Shown one piece after another: positions 42,629 through 52,845 of a DNA stretch of 64,000 nucleotides; within the stretch, counting starts at the first letter, position 1, and each line of letters starts with the position of its first letter. Below the pieces are notes generated by a model. It was not told where the DNA came from. It saw nothing but the letters and a program-made list of their open reading frames with translations, and did not search any database. The position numbers were made by a program, and so were the translations under genes. This stretch comes from Burkholderia arboris (GTDB taxonomy: Bacteria; Pseudomonadota; Gammaproteobacteria; Burkholderiales; Burkholderiaceae): contig NZ_CABVPX010000008.1 of NCBI RefSeq assembly GCF_902499125.1, forward strand, positions 1 through 64,000, in the 5' to 3' direction.

Positions 42629-45600
42629 TCAGAACTTCCACAGGATGTTGCCGAGAATCGCGTTGTCACGCACGCCGCTGCCGTACTGGCCGCTGTACGT
42701 GAGGCCGAGCGTCAGGCGCTTCGTGATGTTCGCGTCGATACCGGCTTCGAGCACCGCGCTGTCGCGCGCAATCGGCACGCCCGACACCTGGAACGACGTG
42801 CCGCCGTTCGCGAACGTGAATGACGACGACGGCCGCACGTTGCCGAATGCGTGGCGCCAGCCGACCGTCCCGCGCGCGGTGAACGTACCGCTCCCGATCG
42901 AGCCGAGTTGCGACGCCGCGCGCAGGCCGAGCGTGGAGAAGCCGACGTGGGTCGTCTCGCCGCCGGCGCGCAGTGCCGCCGCGCCGCCGTTTTCCGTATA
43001 GCCGTCGGTATGCACGTTCACATACGCGAGGCCCGCGAACGGTTCGATCGCGACCGGCCCGACCGGCAGCGCATAGCCGACTTCGCCGAACACCTGCGCC
43101 GAATTCGCGTTGTAGCCGGCCGAGTCATGATCGGAGAAGCCCGCGAAACCCGGATACCGGTCGCTGTTGATCCGGTACCACGTGTACGACGCGCCGCCGC
43201 GCACGCCGAGCGCGCCGTACTGCGCGCCGCCGTACAGCGACAGGTAGTAGCTGTTCACCGCCGCCGACGAGCTCTGGTCGTTGTCGAGCGAGCTGTGCGT
43301 GACGCCTGCCGCCAGACCCGCACGCCACTTGTCGTTGAGCGCCATGTCGGCACCGGCGATGAAGCCCGTCATGCTGCGGTTGATCGACGATGCGTTGCCG
43401 TCGCCGGCGAGCCGGCTGCGGCCGCCGAACGCCTGGCCCCAGACCACCGGTTGATACGGCGTGCCGCCGTAGCACCCTTCGCGCGAACCGATCCGGCGTT
43501 CCGGCGGCAGCGTCGGATCGACCGCGCCGGCCGTGTTGTCGCCGCACAGCGCGGCGCCGCCCGACGACAGCGCCGCGAGCGGGCCCGATCCGGGCGCGAG
43601 GCCCTGGCGGACACGATCGGTCACCGCTTCACGCACGTAACGGCTGTCGAGCAGCAGCATGCTCTTCAGGCTCGCCTGCAGTTCGCCGTCGAGCAGCCCG
43701 TAGGCGCGGCGCGCGGTGGGCGCATCGGTCGTCAGCACCGCGTCGTACAGCGGGTTGCCGGCGCCGAGCCCGCCGAGTGCGGTCGCGACCGAGCGCTGAT
43801 TCGGCGTCGTCGCGACGTCGGGCAGCGACGTGCCGTTCGCGACGAGCCGCAGGTACACGTGATCCGGATCGTAGCTGAGCGTCGGCGTCAGGAACGCGTA
43901 GTTCGCGTTCACCTGGGTGAACGCGCCCTGCACGCCCGACGACGCGGTGAGGATCGTATACGTCGTGCTCGGCTGGTAGCTGCTCTGGTTCGCGAGCACT
44001 TGCACGGTGCCCCCGTTCAGCGTCGCCGTGCCGCTCGCGGCGAGGCTGCCGCTCTGCTGCGGCGTCGCCGCGACCTGGAACGTCGAACCCGGCTGGAACG
44101 TGACGTTGCCCCCCACGTTCAGCGCCGCGCCCGGCTGCGCGGCAGCCGCCGTCGCGCCGCCCAGTACCACGAGGCCGCCGACCGTGCCGGTACCCGTCAG
44201 CGTCGCGCCGCTCTGCACGGTGACGGTCGACTGGCCGAGCGAACCGTTGACGGCGAGCGTACCCGCGCCGACCGTGGTCGGGCCGCTCAGCGTGTTCGTG
44301 CCCGTCAGCGTCAGTTGTCCGGTGCCGGCCTGGGTCAGCGAGCCGGTGCCGGACAGCACGCTCGCGATCGTCACGTTGCCGGATTGATTGACGACCAGTG
44401 CGCCGTTGTCGACGACATTGCCGGCCACGCTGCCCGACGTGCCGCCGTTGCCGAGCTGCAGCGTGCCGCCGGTCGCGATCGTGGTCCCGCCGGTGTACGT
44501 GTTGCCGCCGGTCAGCACCTGCGTGCCGCTTGCCACCGTCACGCCGCCGGAACCGCCGATCGTGCCGCCGAACGTGCTGCCGCCGTTGCCGTTCAGCGTC
44601 AGCGCGTTGCTGCCGAGGTTGACGTTCGTACCGGCCGCACCGGACAGCGCGCCGACCGTTTGCGTGCCGGTCGCACCGCTCACGTCGAACGTCGCACCCG
44701 TACCGGCGAGGTTCACTGCCCCCGTCGACGCGAGGCTACCGCCCGCGCCGAGTGCGAGCGTGCTGCCGCCGTTGACCGTCGTGCCGCCGGTGTACGTATT
44801 CGCGCCCGTCAGCGTCTGCGTGCCGGTGCCCGCGACCGTCACCCCGCCCGCACCGCCGATGGTCCCGCCGAACGTGCCGGCCCCGCTGCCGTTCAGCGTC
44901 AGCGCATTCGTGCCGAGGTTCACGTTCGTGCCGGCCGCGCCGGTCAGCGTGCCGATCGTCTGCGCGCCCGTTGCGCCGCTCAGATTGAACGTCGCACCTG
45001 CACCCGCGAGGTTCACCGCGCCGGTCGACGCGAGACTGCCACCTGCAACGAGTGCGAGCGTGCTGCCTCCGTTAATCGTCGTGCCGCCCGTGTACGTATT
45101 CGCGCCCGTCAGCGTCTGCGTGCCGGTGCCCGCGAGCGTCACGCCGCCCGTGCCGCCAATCGCGCCGCCGAACGTGTTGTTGCCGCTGCCGTTCAGCGTC
45201 AGCGCGTTCGCCCCCAGGCTCACGTTCGAGCCGGCCGCGCCGGTCAGCGCGCCGATCGTCTGCGTGCCCGTCGCACCGCTCACGTCAAACGTCGCCCCCG
45301 TGCCCGCGAGATTCACCGTGCTGCCCGACGCGAGGCTGCCGCCCGCGCCGAGTGCGAGCGTGCTGCCGCCGTTGATCGTCGTGCCACCGGTGTACGTGTT
45401 CGCGCCCGTCAGCGTCTGCGTGCCCGTACCCGCAACCGTCACGGCACCCGTACCGCCGATCGTCCCGCCGAATGCACCGGCACCGCTGCCGCTCAACGTC
45501 AGCGCATTCGCGCCGAGGGTCACGTTCGTACCGCTCGCGCCCGTCAGCGTGCCGATCGTCTGCGCGGCCGTCGCACCGCTCAGGTTGAACGTCGCGCCTG

Positions 45601-48600
45601 CGCCGGTCAGATTCACCGAGCCGGCCGATGCGAGGCTGCCGCCCGCGCCGAGCGCGAGCGTGCCGCCGCCGCTGATCGTTGTGCCGCCCGTATAGGTGTT
45701 TGCGCCCGTCAGGGTCTGCGTACCCGTACCGGCCAGCGTCACGCCACCCGTGCCGCCGATCGCGCCACCGAACGTGCTGTTGCCGTTGCTGCTCAGCGTC
45801 AGCGTGTTGCTGCCGAGATTCACGTTCGTGCCGGCTGCACCGGCCAGCGAGCCGATCGTCTGGGCGCCCGTCGCACCGCTCAGGTTGAACGTCGCACCCG
45901 TGCCGGCGAGGTTCACCGCGCCCGTCGATGCGAGGCTGCCACCTGCAACGAGTGCGAGCGTGCTGCCTCCGTTGATCGTCGTGCCGCCCGTGTACGTATT
46001 CGCGCCCGTCAGCGTCTGCGTGCCGGTACCCGCCAGTGTCACGCCGCCCGTGCCGCCAATCACGCCGCCGAACGTACCGTTGCCGCTGCCGTTCAGCGTC
46101 AACGTGTTCGCGCCGAGGCTCACGTTCGTACCGCTCGCGCCCGTCAGCGTGCCGAGCGTTTGCGCGCCCGATGCGCCGCTCAGGTTGAACGTCGCGCCCG
46201 CGCCCGCAAGATTGACCGCACTGCCCGACGCGAGACTGCCGCCCGCGCCGAGCGCAAGCGTGCTGCCGCTGTCGATCGTCGTGCCGCCCGTATACGTGTT
46301 CGCACCCGTCAGCGTCTGCGTGCCGGTACCGGCGAACGTCACATTGCCCGTCCCGCCGATCGTGCCGCCGAACGTGTTGTTGCCGCTACCGTTCAGCGTC
46401 AACGCATTCGCGCCGAGGCTCACGACGGACCCGGCCACACCGGTGAGCGCGCCGACCGTCTGCGCGCCCGTCGCGCCGCTCACGTCGAACGTCGCAGCCG
46501 CGCCCGCGAGATTCACCGCGCCCGTCGATGCGAGGCTGCCACCTGCAACGAGTGCGAGCGTGCTGCCTCCGTTAATCGTCGTGCCGCCCGTGTACGTATT
46601 CGCGCCCGTCAGCGTCTGCGTGCCGGTGCCCGCGAGCGTCACGCCGCCCGTGCCGCCAATCGCGCCGCCGAACGTGTTGTTGCCGCTGCCGTTCAGCGTC
46701 AGCGTGTTCGCCCCCAGGCTCACGTTCGTGCCGGCCGCGCCGGTCAGCGCGCCGAGCGTTTGCGCGCCCGTTGCGCCACTCACGTCGAACGTCGCACCCG
46801 TGCCCGCGAGATTCACCGCGCTGCCCGATGCGAGGCTGCCGCCCGCACCCAGCGCGAGCGTGCTGCCGCCGTCGATCGTCGTGCCGCCGGTGTAGGTGTT
46901 CGCACCCGTCAGCGTTTGCGTGCCCGTGCCGGCAAACGTCACCCCGGCCGTCCCGCCAATCGCACCGCCGAACGTGTTGTTGCCGCTGCCGTTCAGCATC
47001 AGCCCGTTCGCGCCGAGGATCACGTTCGTGCCGATCGCGCCTGTCAGCGCACCGATCGTCTGCGCGCCCGAGGCCCCGCTCAGGTTGAACGTCGCACCGG
47101 CGCTCGCGAGGTTCACGGCACCCGTCGCCGCGAGGCTGCCGCCCGCGCCGAGCGCAAGCGTGCTGCCGCCGCCGATCGTCGTGCCGCCGGTGTACGTGTT
47201 CGCGCCCGTCAGCGTTTGCGTGCCCGCGCCAGCCACCGTCAGACCACCGGTGCCGCCGATCACCCCGCCGAACGCGTGGTTGCCGGCGGCGCTCAGCGTC
47301 AGCCCGTTGCCGCCCAGATTCACGTTGGTGCCGGCCGCGCCGGTCAGTGCGCCGATCGTCTGCGCGCCCGAGGCCCCGCCCAGGTTGAACGTCGCACCGG
47401 CGGCCGCCAGATTCACCGTGCCGGTCGACGCAAGACTGCCGCCCGCGCCCAGCGCCAGCGTGCTGCCGCCGCCGATCGTCGTGCCGCCCGTATAGGTGTT
47501 CGCGCCGGACAACGTCTGCGTACCGGTGCCCGACAGCGTCAGGCTGCCCGTGCCGCCGATCGCGCCGCTGAACGTGCCGCTGGCCGTGCCGCCCAGCGTC
47601 AGCGCGTTGCCGCCGAGACTCACGTTCGTGCCGGCCACCCCGGACAGCGCGCCGAGCGTTTGCGCGCCGGTCGCAGCGCTCAGATCGAGTGTCGCGCCGG
47701 CACCCGCGAGATTCATCGCGCCGGTCGAGGCGAGGCTACCGCCCGCGCCCACCGCCAGCGTGCCGGCGTTGATCGTCGTGCCGCCCGTGTAAGTGTTCGC
47801 GCCGGTCAGGGTGGTCGTCGCCGCACCGTTCTTCACGAGCGCACCCGCGCCGGAAATCGCCCCCCCCAGCCCGAGCGCGTTGCTGCCGCCCAGCGTCAGC
47901 GTTGCGCCCGTGCCGACCGTCACCGCGTTGCCGACCGTCAGGCTCGTATTCGTATCGAGCGTCGCCGAACCGCCGACGTTCAGTGCGCCGGTACCGAGCG
48001 CCCCGTTGTTGCCGAGCACGAGGCCGCCGCTGTTGAGGTTCGTGCCGCCCGTATAGGTGCTCGCGCCGTTCAGCGTCTGCGTGCCGGTGCCGGCGAGCGT
48101 CAGGCTGCCGGTGCCGCCGATCGCGCCGCTGAAGGTGCCGCTGGCGGTGCCGCCCAGCGTCAGTGCGTTGCCGCCCAGATTGATGTTCGTTCCCGTGACA
48201 CCCGACAGGGCGCCGAGTGTTTGCCCGCCCGTCGCAGCGCTCAGGTCCAGTGTCGCGCCGGCACCCGCGAGGTTCATCGCGCCGGTCGAGGCGAGGCTGC
48301 CGCCCGCGCCCACCGCCAGCGTGCCGGCGTTGATCGTCGTGCCGCCCGTGTAGGTATTCGTGCCGGTCAGCGTCGTGGTCGCCGCGCCGTTCTTCACGAG
48401 ACTGCCCGCGCCGGAAATCGCGCCGCCCAGCGCGAGGTTGTTGCTGCCGCCCAGCGTCAGTGCAGCGCCCGTGCCGAGGTTGACCGCGTTGCCGACCGAC
48501 AGGCTCGTATTCGTATCGAGTGTCGCCGCGCCGCCGACGTTCAGTGCGCCGCTACCGAGCGCCCCGTTGTTGCCGAGCACAAGGCTGCCGCTGTTCAGGT

Positions 48601-51229
48601 TCGTGCCGCCGGTATAGGCGTTTGCGCCGTTCAGCGTCTGCGTACCGGTGCCCGCCAGCGTCAGGCTGCCCGTGCCGCCGATCGTCCCGCTGAACGTGCC
48701 GCTGGCGGTGCCGCCCAGCGTCAGTGCGCCGGCGCCGAGACTCACGCTCGTGCCGGCGGCGCCCGACAGCGCGCCGATCGACTGCGCACCGCCGGCGCTG
48801 ATGTCGAGCGTGGCACCCGGATTGACCAGGTTCACCGTGCCCGTGGACGACAGGCTGCCGCCCGCGCCGATCGCCAGCGTGCCGGCATTGATCGTCGTGC
48901 CGCCCGTGTACGTGTTCGCACCCGTCAGCGTCGTGGTCGCCGCGCCATTCTTCACGAGGCTGCCCGCGCCGGAAATCGCGCCGCTCAACCCGAGGCTGTT
49001 GCTGCCGCCCAGCGTCAGCGCGGCGCCCGTGCCGAGAGTGATCGCATTGCCGACCGTCAGGTTCGCGTTCGTGTCGAGCGTCGCCGCGCCGCCGACGGTC
49101 AGCGCGCCGGTGCCGAGCGCCGACGCGTTGCCGAGCACCAGGCCGCCGGCATTCAGCGTCGTACCGCCCGTGTAGTTGTTCGCGCCGGACAGCGTGACCG
49201 CCGCCGCGCCGTTCTTCACGAGACCGCCGCCGCCGGAGATCTGGCCGCTCAGGCCGAGACCGGTGCTGCCGCCGAGCGTCAACGTGGTCCCGGTCGCGAT
49301 GTTGACGCCGTTCGCGAGCGACACGCTGGTGGTTGCATCGAGCGACGACGAGCCGTTCACGTTCACCGCGCCGGTGCCGAGCGCCGCATTGCTGCCGACG
49401 ACGACGTTGCCGCCGTTCAGGTTGGTGCCGCCCGAGTACGTGTTCGTGCCCGTCAGCGCCTGCGTGCCGCTGCCCGACAGCGTCACGCCGCCAGCCCCGC
49501 CGATCGTGCCGGCATAGGTTGCATTGCCGCTGCCGTTGAGGGTCAGCGAATTGCCGCCGAGGTTCACGCTCGTGCCGGCCGCCCCCGCCAGCGAGCCGAT
49601 CGTCCGCGCGCCCGAGGCTCCGCTCACGTCGAGCGCCGCGCCTGCAGCGGCCAGATTGACCGTGCCGGTCGACGCCAGACTGCCGGCGCCGCTCAGCGCA
49701 AGCGTGCCGCCGTTGATGGTCGTATCGCCGGTATATGTGTTCGCGCCGCTCAGCGTCGTGGTCGCGGCGCCGTTCTTCACGAGGCCGCCGTTTCCGGTGA
49801 TCGCGCCCGTCAGCCCGAGATTGTTGCTGCCGCCGATCGTCAGCGCCGTACCGGTGGCGAGATTGACCGCATTGTTGAGCGTCACGTTCGTGCTCGTGTC
49901 GAGCGACGCCGACGCGTTGACATTCAGCGCACCACTGCCGAGCGCCGCATTGTTGCCGACCACCACGCCGCCGGCGTTCAGGTTCGTGCCGCCCGTGTAC
50001 GTGTTCGCGCCGGTCAGCGTCAGCGTGCCGCCATCGTTCTTCGTCAGCGCGCCGCCACCCGACACCGTGCCCGACAGCGCGAGCCCGGTTGCGCCCTGCA
50101 CCGTCAGCCCACCCACGCCCAGCGTCACGCTGTTGGAAACGTTGAGCCCCGCCGTGCCCGCCTGCAGCGCGCCGCCGTTGCCCGTGACGTTGCCCGTGCC
50201 GAGCGACCCGTTGTTGTTGATGATCGCCACGCCACCGCTCAGCGTCGCGTCCTGCGCGGTCGACGCGCCGTTGATCGTCCAGTTGCCGTTCTGGACGTTC
50301 AGGTGATTGAAGTTGATGTAATTGTTGGCCGCGATCGTGCCGTTCGCGGTGCCGCCCTGCTTCAGGTTGAGGGTGTTGTCGCCGCCCGCGCCGCCATCCA
50401 CGACGCCCGTCGCCGCGACGCCGATCGTGACCGGGCCGACCGTGATGTTGAACGCGCCGCCGGTGCCGCCTGCCGCGTTGACCGACGAGCCCGTCACGGC
50501 GTTGAACGTGTTGTTGCTGTTCGCGCCCATCGACACGCTGCCGTTGATCGTGCCCGAGTTGGTCAACGTATTGCCCTGCCCGGGCGTGCCGTTCGAGCCG
50601 AACGACACGCGGCCGGTGATCGTCCCGCTGTTCGACATGTTGACCTGGCCGCCGCCGTATGCGGCCACCACGGGCGCATCCGCGCCGACGAGGGTCGCGC
50701 CGACCAGCGGGTTCGAGCCGATCGAACCGGTGTTCGTGATGTTCGACGTGCCGCCCGTGCCGTTCTGGACCGACAGCGCCATGCCCGTCACGCCGCTGAT
50801 CGCCACGCCGGTCGAGCCGTTCATCGTGCCGTTGTTGACGACGGTGGTGTTCGCGCTCGCCGATGCATTGCCGACGACCGTGCCGCTCGACAGCACGCCG
50901 AGCCCGGTGCCGAGCGCTGACGGGTCGATCGTGCCGTTGTTGGTCAGCTGGACATTGTTGCCGGTCAGCGACATCGCGGTGCCGCCCACGCCGAGCAACA
51001 CGCCAACGCTCGCACCGGGATTGACGGTGGCGTTGATGTTGTTCGCGCTGTTCGCATAGCTCGGCTGCAACGGGTTCGCGATCCCGGAGCAGGTCACCGT
51101 CGTGCCTGCCGTGCTGCAGGTCGCTTGAGCAGGCACGATACCCGCGCCGGACAGCGCCAGGAAAACGCCCGTGGGCAACAGCAGTCTCGGAAACGGCTCA
51201 CCGGCTTTTTTCGAACGCGCAAGGTTCAT
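42629..51229 (-). CDS. Giant PATR-repeat autotransporter (type Va)
   Basis: 2,866 residues. The ATG at 51229 has GAGGGA 4 bp upstream. The signal peptide is at about residues 1-36 (ends VPAQA). The passenger is a Gly/Thr/Ala/Asn-rich beta-helix. Its central and C-terminal parts consist of passenger-associated transport repeats (TLTGANTYTGGTTI). About 300 C-terminal residues form the AIDA-type beta-barrel, ending in NILWKF with the terminal phenylalanine needed for outer membrane insertion. No protease motif or RGD is visible. It probably serves in adhesion or aggregation; repeat number may vary between strains. Confidence 0.95.
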   Translation of the reverse strand: MNLARSKKAGEPFPRLLLPTGVFLALSGAGIVPAQATCSTAGTTVTCSGIANPLQPSYANSANNINATVNPGASVGVLLGVGGTAMSLTGNNVQLTNNGTIDPSALGTGLGVLSSGTVVGNASASANTTVVNNGTMNGSTGVAISGVTGMALSVQNGTGGTSNITNTGSIGSNPLVGATLVGADAPVVAAYGGGQVNMSNSGTITGRVSFGSNGTPGQGNTLTNSGTINGSVSMGANSNNTFNAVTGSSVNAAGGTGGAFNITVGPVTIGVAATGVVDGGAGGDNTLNLKQGGTANGTIAANNYINFNHLNVQNGNWTINGASTAQDATLSGGVAIINNNGSLGTGNVTGNGGALQAGTAGLNVSNSVTLGVGGLTVQGATGLALSGTVSGGGALTKNDGGTLTLTGANTYTGGTNLNAGGVVVGNNAALGSGALNVNASASLDTSTNVTLNNAVNLATGTALTIGGSNNLGLTGAITGNGGLVKNGAATTTLSGANTYTGDTTINGGTLALSGAGSLASTGTVNLAAAGAALDVSGASGARTIGSLAGAAGTSVNLGGNSLTLNGSGNATYAGTIGGAGGVTLSGSGTQALTGTNTYSGGTNLNGGNVVVGSNAALGTGAVNVNGSSSLDATTSVSLANGVNIATGTTLTLGGSTGLGLSGQISGGGGLVKNGAAAVTLSGANNYTGGTTLNAGGLVLGNASALGTGALTVGGAATLDTNANLTVGNAITLGTGAALTLGGSNSLGLSGAISGAGSLVKNGAATTTLTGANTYTGGTTINAGTLAIGAGGSLSSTGTVNLVNPGATLDISAGGAQSIGALSGAAGTSVSLGAGALTLGGTASGTFSGTIGGTGSLTLAGTGTQTLNGANAYTGGTNLNSGSLVLGNNGALGSGALNVGGAATLDTNTSLSVGNAVNLGTGAALTLGGSNNLALGGAISGAGSLVKNGAATTTLTGTNTYTGGTTINAGTLAVGAGGSLASTGAMNLAGAGATLDLSAATGGQTLGALSGVTGTNINLGGNALTLGGTASGTFSGAIGGTGSLTLAGTGTQTLNGASTYTGGTNLNSGGLVLGNNGALGTGALNVGGSATLDTNTSLTVGNAVTVGTGATLTLGGSNALGLGGAISGAGALVKNGAATTTLTGANTYTGGTTINAGTLAVGAGGSLASTGAMNLAGAGATLDLSAATGAQTLGALSGVAGTNVSLGGNALTLGGTASGTFSGAIGGTGSLTLSGTGTQTLSGANTYTGGTTIGGGSTLALGAGGSLASTGTVNLAAAGATFNLGGASGAQTIGALTGAAGTNVNLGGNGLTLSAAGNHAFGGVIGGTGGLTVAGAGTQTLTGANTYTGGTTIGGGSTLALGAGGSLAATGAVNLASAGATFNLSGASGAQTIGALTGAIGTNVILGANGLMLNGSGNNTFGGAIGGTAGVTFAGTGTQTLTGANTYTGGTTIDGGSTLALGAGGSLASGSAVNLAGTGATFDVSGATGAQTLGALTGAAGTNVSLGANTLTLNGSGNNTFGGAIGGTGGVTLAGTGTQTLTGANTYTGGTTINGGSTLALVAGGSLASTGAVNLAGAAATFDVSGATGAQTVGALTGVAGSVVSLGANALTLNGSGNNTFGGTIGGTGNVTFAGTGTQTLTGANTYTGGTTIDSGSTLALGAGGSLASGSAVNLAGAGATFNLSGASGAQTLGTLTGASGTNVSLGANTLTLNGSGNGTFGGVIGGTGGVTLAGTGTQTLTGANTYTGGTTINGGSTLALVAGGSLASTGAVNLAGTGATFNLSGATGAQTIGSLAGAAGTNVNLGSNTLTLSSNGNSTFGGAIGGTGGVTLAGTGTQTLTGANTYTGGTTISGGGTLALGAGGSLASAGSVNLTGAGATFNLSGATAAQTIGTLTGASGTNVTLGANALTLSGSGAGAFGGTIGGTGAVTVAGTGTQTLTGANTYTGGTTINGGSTLALGAGGSLASGSTVNLAGTGATFDVSGATGTQTIGALTGAAGSNVSLGANALTLNGSGNNTFGGAIGGTGGVTLAGTGTQTLTGANTYTGGTTINGGSTLALVAGGSLASTGAVNLAGAGATFNLSGATGAQTIGTLTGAAGTNVNLGTNALTLNGSGAGTFGGTIGGAGGVTVAGTGTQTLTGANTYTGGTTVNGGSTLALGAGGSLASTGAVNLAGTGATFDVSGATGTQTVGALSGAAGTNVNLGSNALTLNGNGGSTFGGTIGGSGGVTVASGTQVLTGGNTYTGGTTIATGGTLQLGNGGTSGSVAGNVVDNGALVVNQSGNVTIASVLSGTGSLTQAGTGQLTLTGTNTLSGPTTVGAGTLAVNGSLGQSTVTVQSGATLTGTGTVGGLVVLGGATAAAAQPGAALNVGGNVTFQPGSTFQVAATPQQSGSLAASGTATLNGGTVQVLANQSSYQPSTTYTILTASSGVQGAFTQVNANYAFLTPTLSYDPDHVYLRLVANGTSLPDVATTPNQRSVATALGGLGAGNPLYDAVLTTDAPTARRAYGLLDGELQASLKSMLLLDSRYVREAVTDRVRQGLAPGSGPLAALSSGGAALCGDNTAGAVDPTLPPERRIGSREGCYGGTPYQPVVWGQAFGGRSRLAGDGNASSINRSMTGFIAGADMALNDKWRAGLAAGVTHSSLDNDQSSSAAVNSYYLSLYGGAQYGALGVRGGASYTWYRINSDRYPGFAGFSDHDSAGYNANSAQVFGEVGYALPVGPVAIEPFAGLAYVNVHTDGYTENGGAAALRAGGETTHVGFSTLGLRAASQLGSIGSGTFTARGTVGWRHAFGNVRPSSSFTFANGGTSFQVSGVPIARDSAVLEAGIDANITKRLTLGLTYSGQYGSGVRDNAILGNILWKF
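44761..47460. repeat. Nine tandem 300-bp units within the autotransporter gene
   Basis: The sequence is periodic at exactly 300 bp (100 codons): the stretch around GTCGTGCCGCC(G/C)GTGTA recurs at the same offset from 44761, 45061, 45361 and so on to 47461. Units differ mainly at third positions and a few codons. Between about 47.8 and 50.0 kb a longer composite unit of about 560-570 bp replaces it. Confidence 0.92.
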
Positions 51230-51944
51230 GCTTTCCCTCGTTTTTGGTTTCGGCTTTGGTATTGGCATTGCGACCGCCACGCACGGCACGCAGCAGAAAA
51301 TCACGGACAAAAGCATCCGCCCCGGCGGTCGCAGTGCGACGTCGGTTAATTCATGAATGAACTCTTAATCACCCCGGAATCGGGATTTCAGACGCAAGGC
51401 TAGTCAAGTGACATGATGGCGGCCCCTGTTCTTCTGCAGCGACTTTCTGGTTGATTTGATTACCGTTCCGCTTTTATCAGACAAGGCTATATCAAACTCA
51501 AACCGTTTTCCAGTCGATATTCACTCATCGGATCAAGGGCCGACGGGTATGTATTTTTTACCCGACACGGAATTCTTGAAAACGGCATGCCGCATGTTTT
51601 TCGCCTGCTTATTTTGATTTTTGGCAAAAATATCGAACACGCCGCATCCGTGAAAACGCCGATATACGATTTCGATTCAACGTATATGGCCCCTGCGGCA
51701 CGGGCATTTACTGCCGCGAATCGTCAATACGAATAATCAGCGCCTGCTTAATAGCCGAACGAGTTCGAATTCTTGAACAATCCGGGAAATTGATTCTATT
51801 TTCGCTTCGCATCGGATCGAAAATGCGAAACGTTGTCGTTTGGACTGCGCCGATGACATTCGGACAGGCTGCGCCGGACGGCAGGACACCGGCAGGAGGA
51901 GGCAATCCGCGCACCCCGGGGGCGTTCGCCCCCGGCGCACCGCA
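51230..51944. other. AT-rich intergenic region upstream of the autotransporter
   Basis: About 715 bp, of which 51350-51850 is far poorer in GC than the rest of the window. It contains the autotransporter promoter. Short frames on both strands have no ribosome site or family. The composition suggests either a silenced (H-NS-type) promoter or acquired DNA. Confidence 0.5.
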
Positions 51945-52613
51945 TTACGAAAACAGGCTCATCAAATACAGCATCGGCCGGAACGAAACGGGCCGCGCAT
52001 CGGGATTCATCCACAGACGGACCGCATACACCGCATAGGCCGGCACTTCGCGGCAGCTCGAATAGACGTCGCGCCACTGGAAGCGGCGCGGATAGGCGGC
52101 GGAGATGCTCGCCCGCGCGATGCCGACGCGTTCGAATGCAAGGCGTGCCCGCGCGAGGTGGTAATACTGGCTGACGATCAGCACGCGCGACAGGCCGTGT
52201 GCCTGCAGATAGGCGAGCGTGTGCTGCGCGGTCGCGAGCGTGTTGTCGCCCTGGTCGTCGACGGCGATCCGCTCGGCCGGCACGCCGCGCGCCACGAGAT
52301 AGTCGCGCATGGCCGTCGCCTCGTTCAACCCCGGGCCGTCGATCGCGCCGCTGACGAGGAACGCCGGGCACTGCCCCGTGCGGTAGCAGCGCACGCCGAC
52401 ATCGAGCCGGGCGGCGAGCACGGGCTTCGGTGCGCCGGTGTCGTCCAGCGCGTTGCCGAAGATCACGGCAACGTCGGCCGGCTCGTTCGGCATCCGCATC
52501 CCGTACGCGACGAGCGCAACGGCTGCAACGATCCAGAGGCAGGCAACGGCGGCCAGCAGGCGGCCCGTTCGGGCAAACAAGCCCCGTTTGGCGTGGTTTT
52601 TCAAGGATGTCAT
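51945..52613 (-). CDS. YdcF/SanA-family (DUF218) membrane-anchored protein
   Basis: 222 residues. One N-terminal membrane helix (LLAAVACLWIVAAVALVAYG) is followed by the DUF218 domain: VAVIFGNALDDTGAPKPVLAARLDVGVRCYRTGQ, FLVSGAIDGPGLNEATAMRDYLVARGVP, DQGDNTLATAQHT and VLIVSQYYHLARARLAFERVG. SanA/ElyC relatives affect envelope integrity and peptidoglycan precursor handling. The catalytic reaction is not established. Confidence 0.88.
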   Translation of the reverse strand: MTSLKNHAKRGLFARTGRLLAAVACLWIVAAVALVAYGMRMPNEPADVAVIFGNALDDTGAPKPVLAARLDVGVRCYRTGQCPAFLVSGAIDGPGLNEATAMRDYLVARGVPAERIAVDDQGDNTLATAQHTLAYLQAHGLSRVLIVSQYYHLARARLAFERVGIARASISAAYPRRFQWRDVYSSCREVPAYAVYAVRLWMNPDARPVSFRPMLYLMSLFS

Positions 52614-52845
52614 CTCTCAGGTCGTCGGGCGCATCGGCTTGCCCGGCCTCGTACGGGCGCGTAACGCTAGCACGGTGCGCGTTCGGGTGTCCACGCGACT
52701 AACCGATGCCGGACGGCGCCGGCCTTGCGGCCAGTCGACCGGAGCAGCGTGCCCGCGGCGACGCGGGCAGGCAATATGGAGTGCAACGGGGATCGAAAGA
52801 ATGTGAATGGCCGCGCCGCGATGCACGGCCCGGTTCGTGCCCGAA

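Noticed and set aside
39899-42823. A 974-codon plus-strand frame over the debranching enzyme gene
   Set aside because: Antisense shadow; it crosses the true gene, the intergenic gap and part of the autotransporter gene.
42851-50920. An open frame of 2,689 codons on the plus strand, plus other long plus-strand frames between 44.0 and 51.0 kb
   Set aside because: It is the mirror of the autotransporter gene. The high-GC repetitive codons leave few stops on the opposite strand. It has no ribosome site, and its product is arginine-rich or proline-rich low-complexity sequence with no family.
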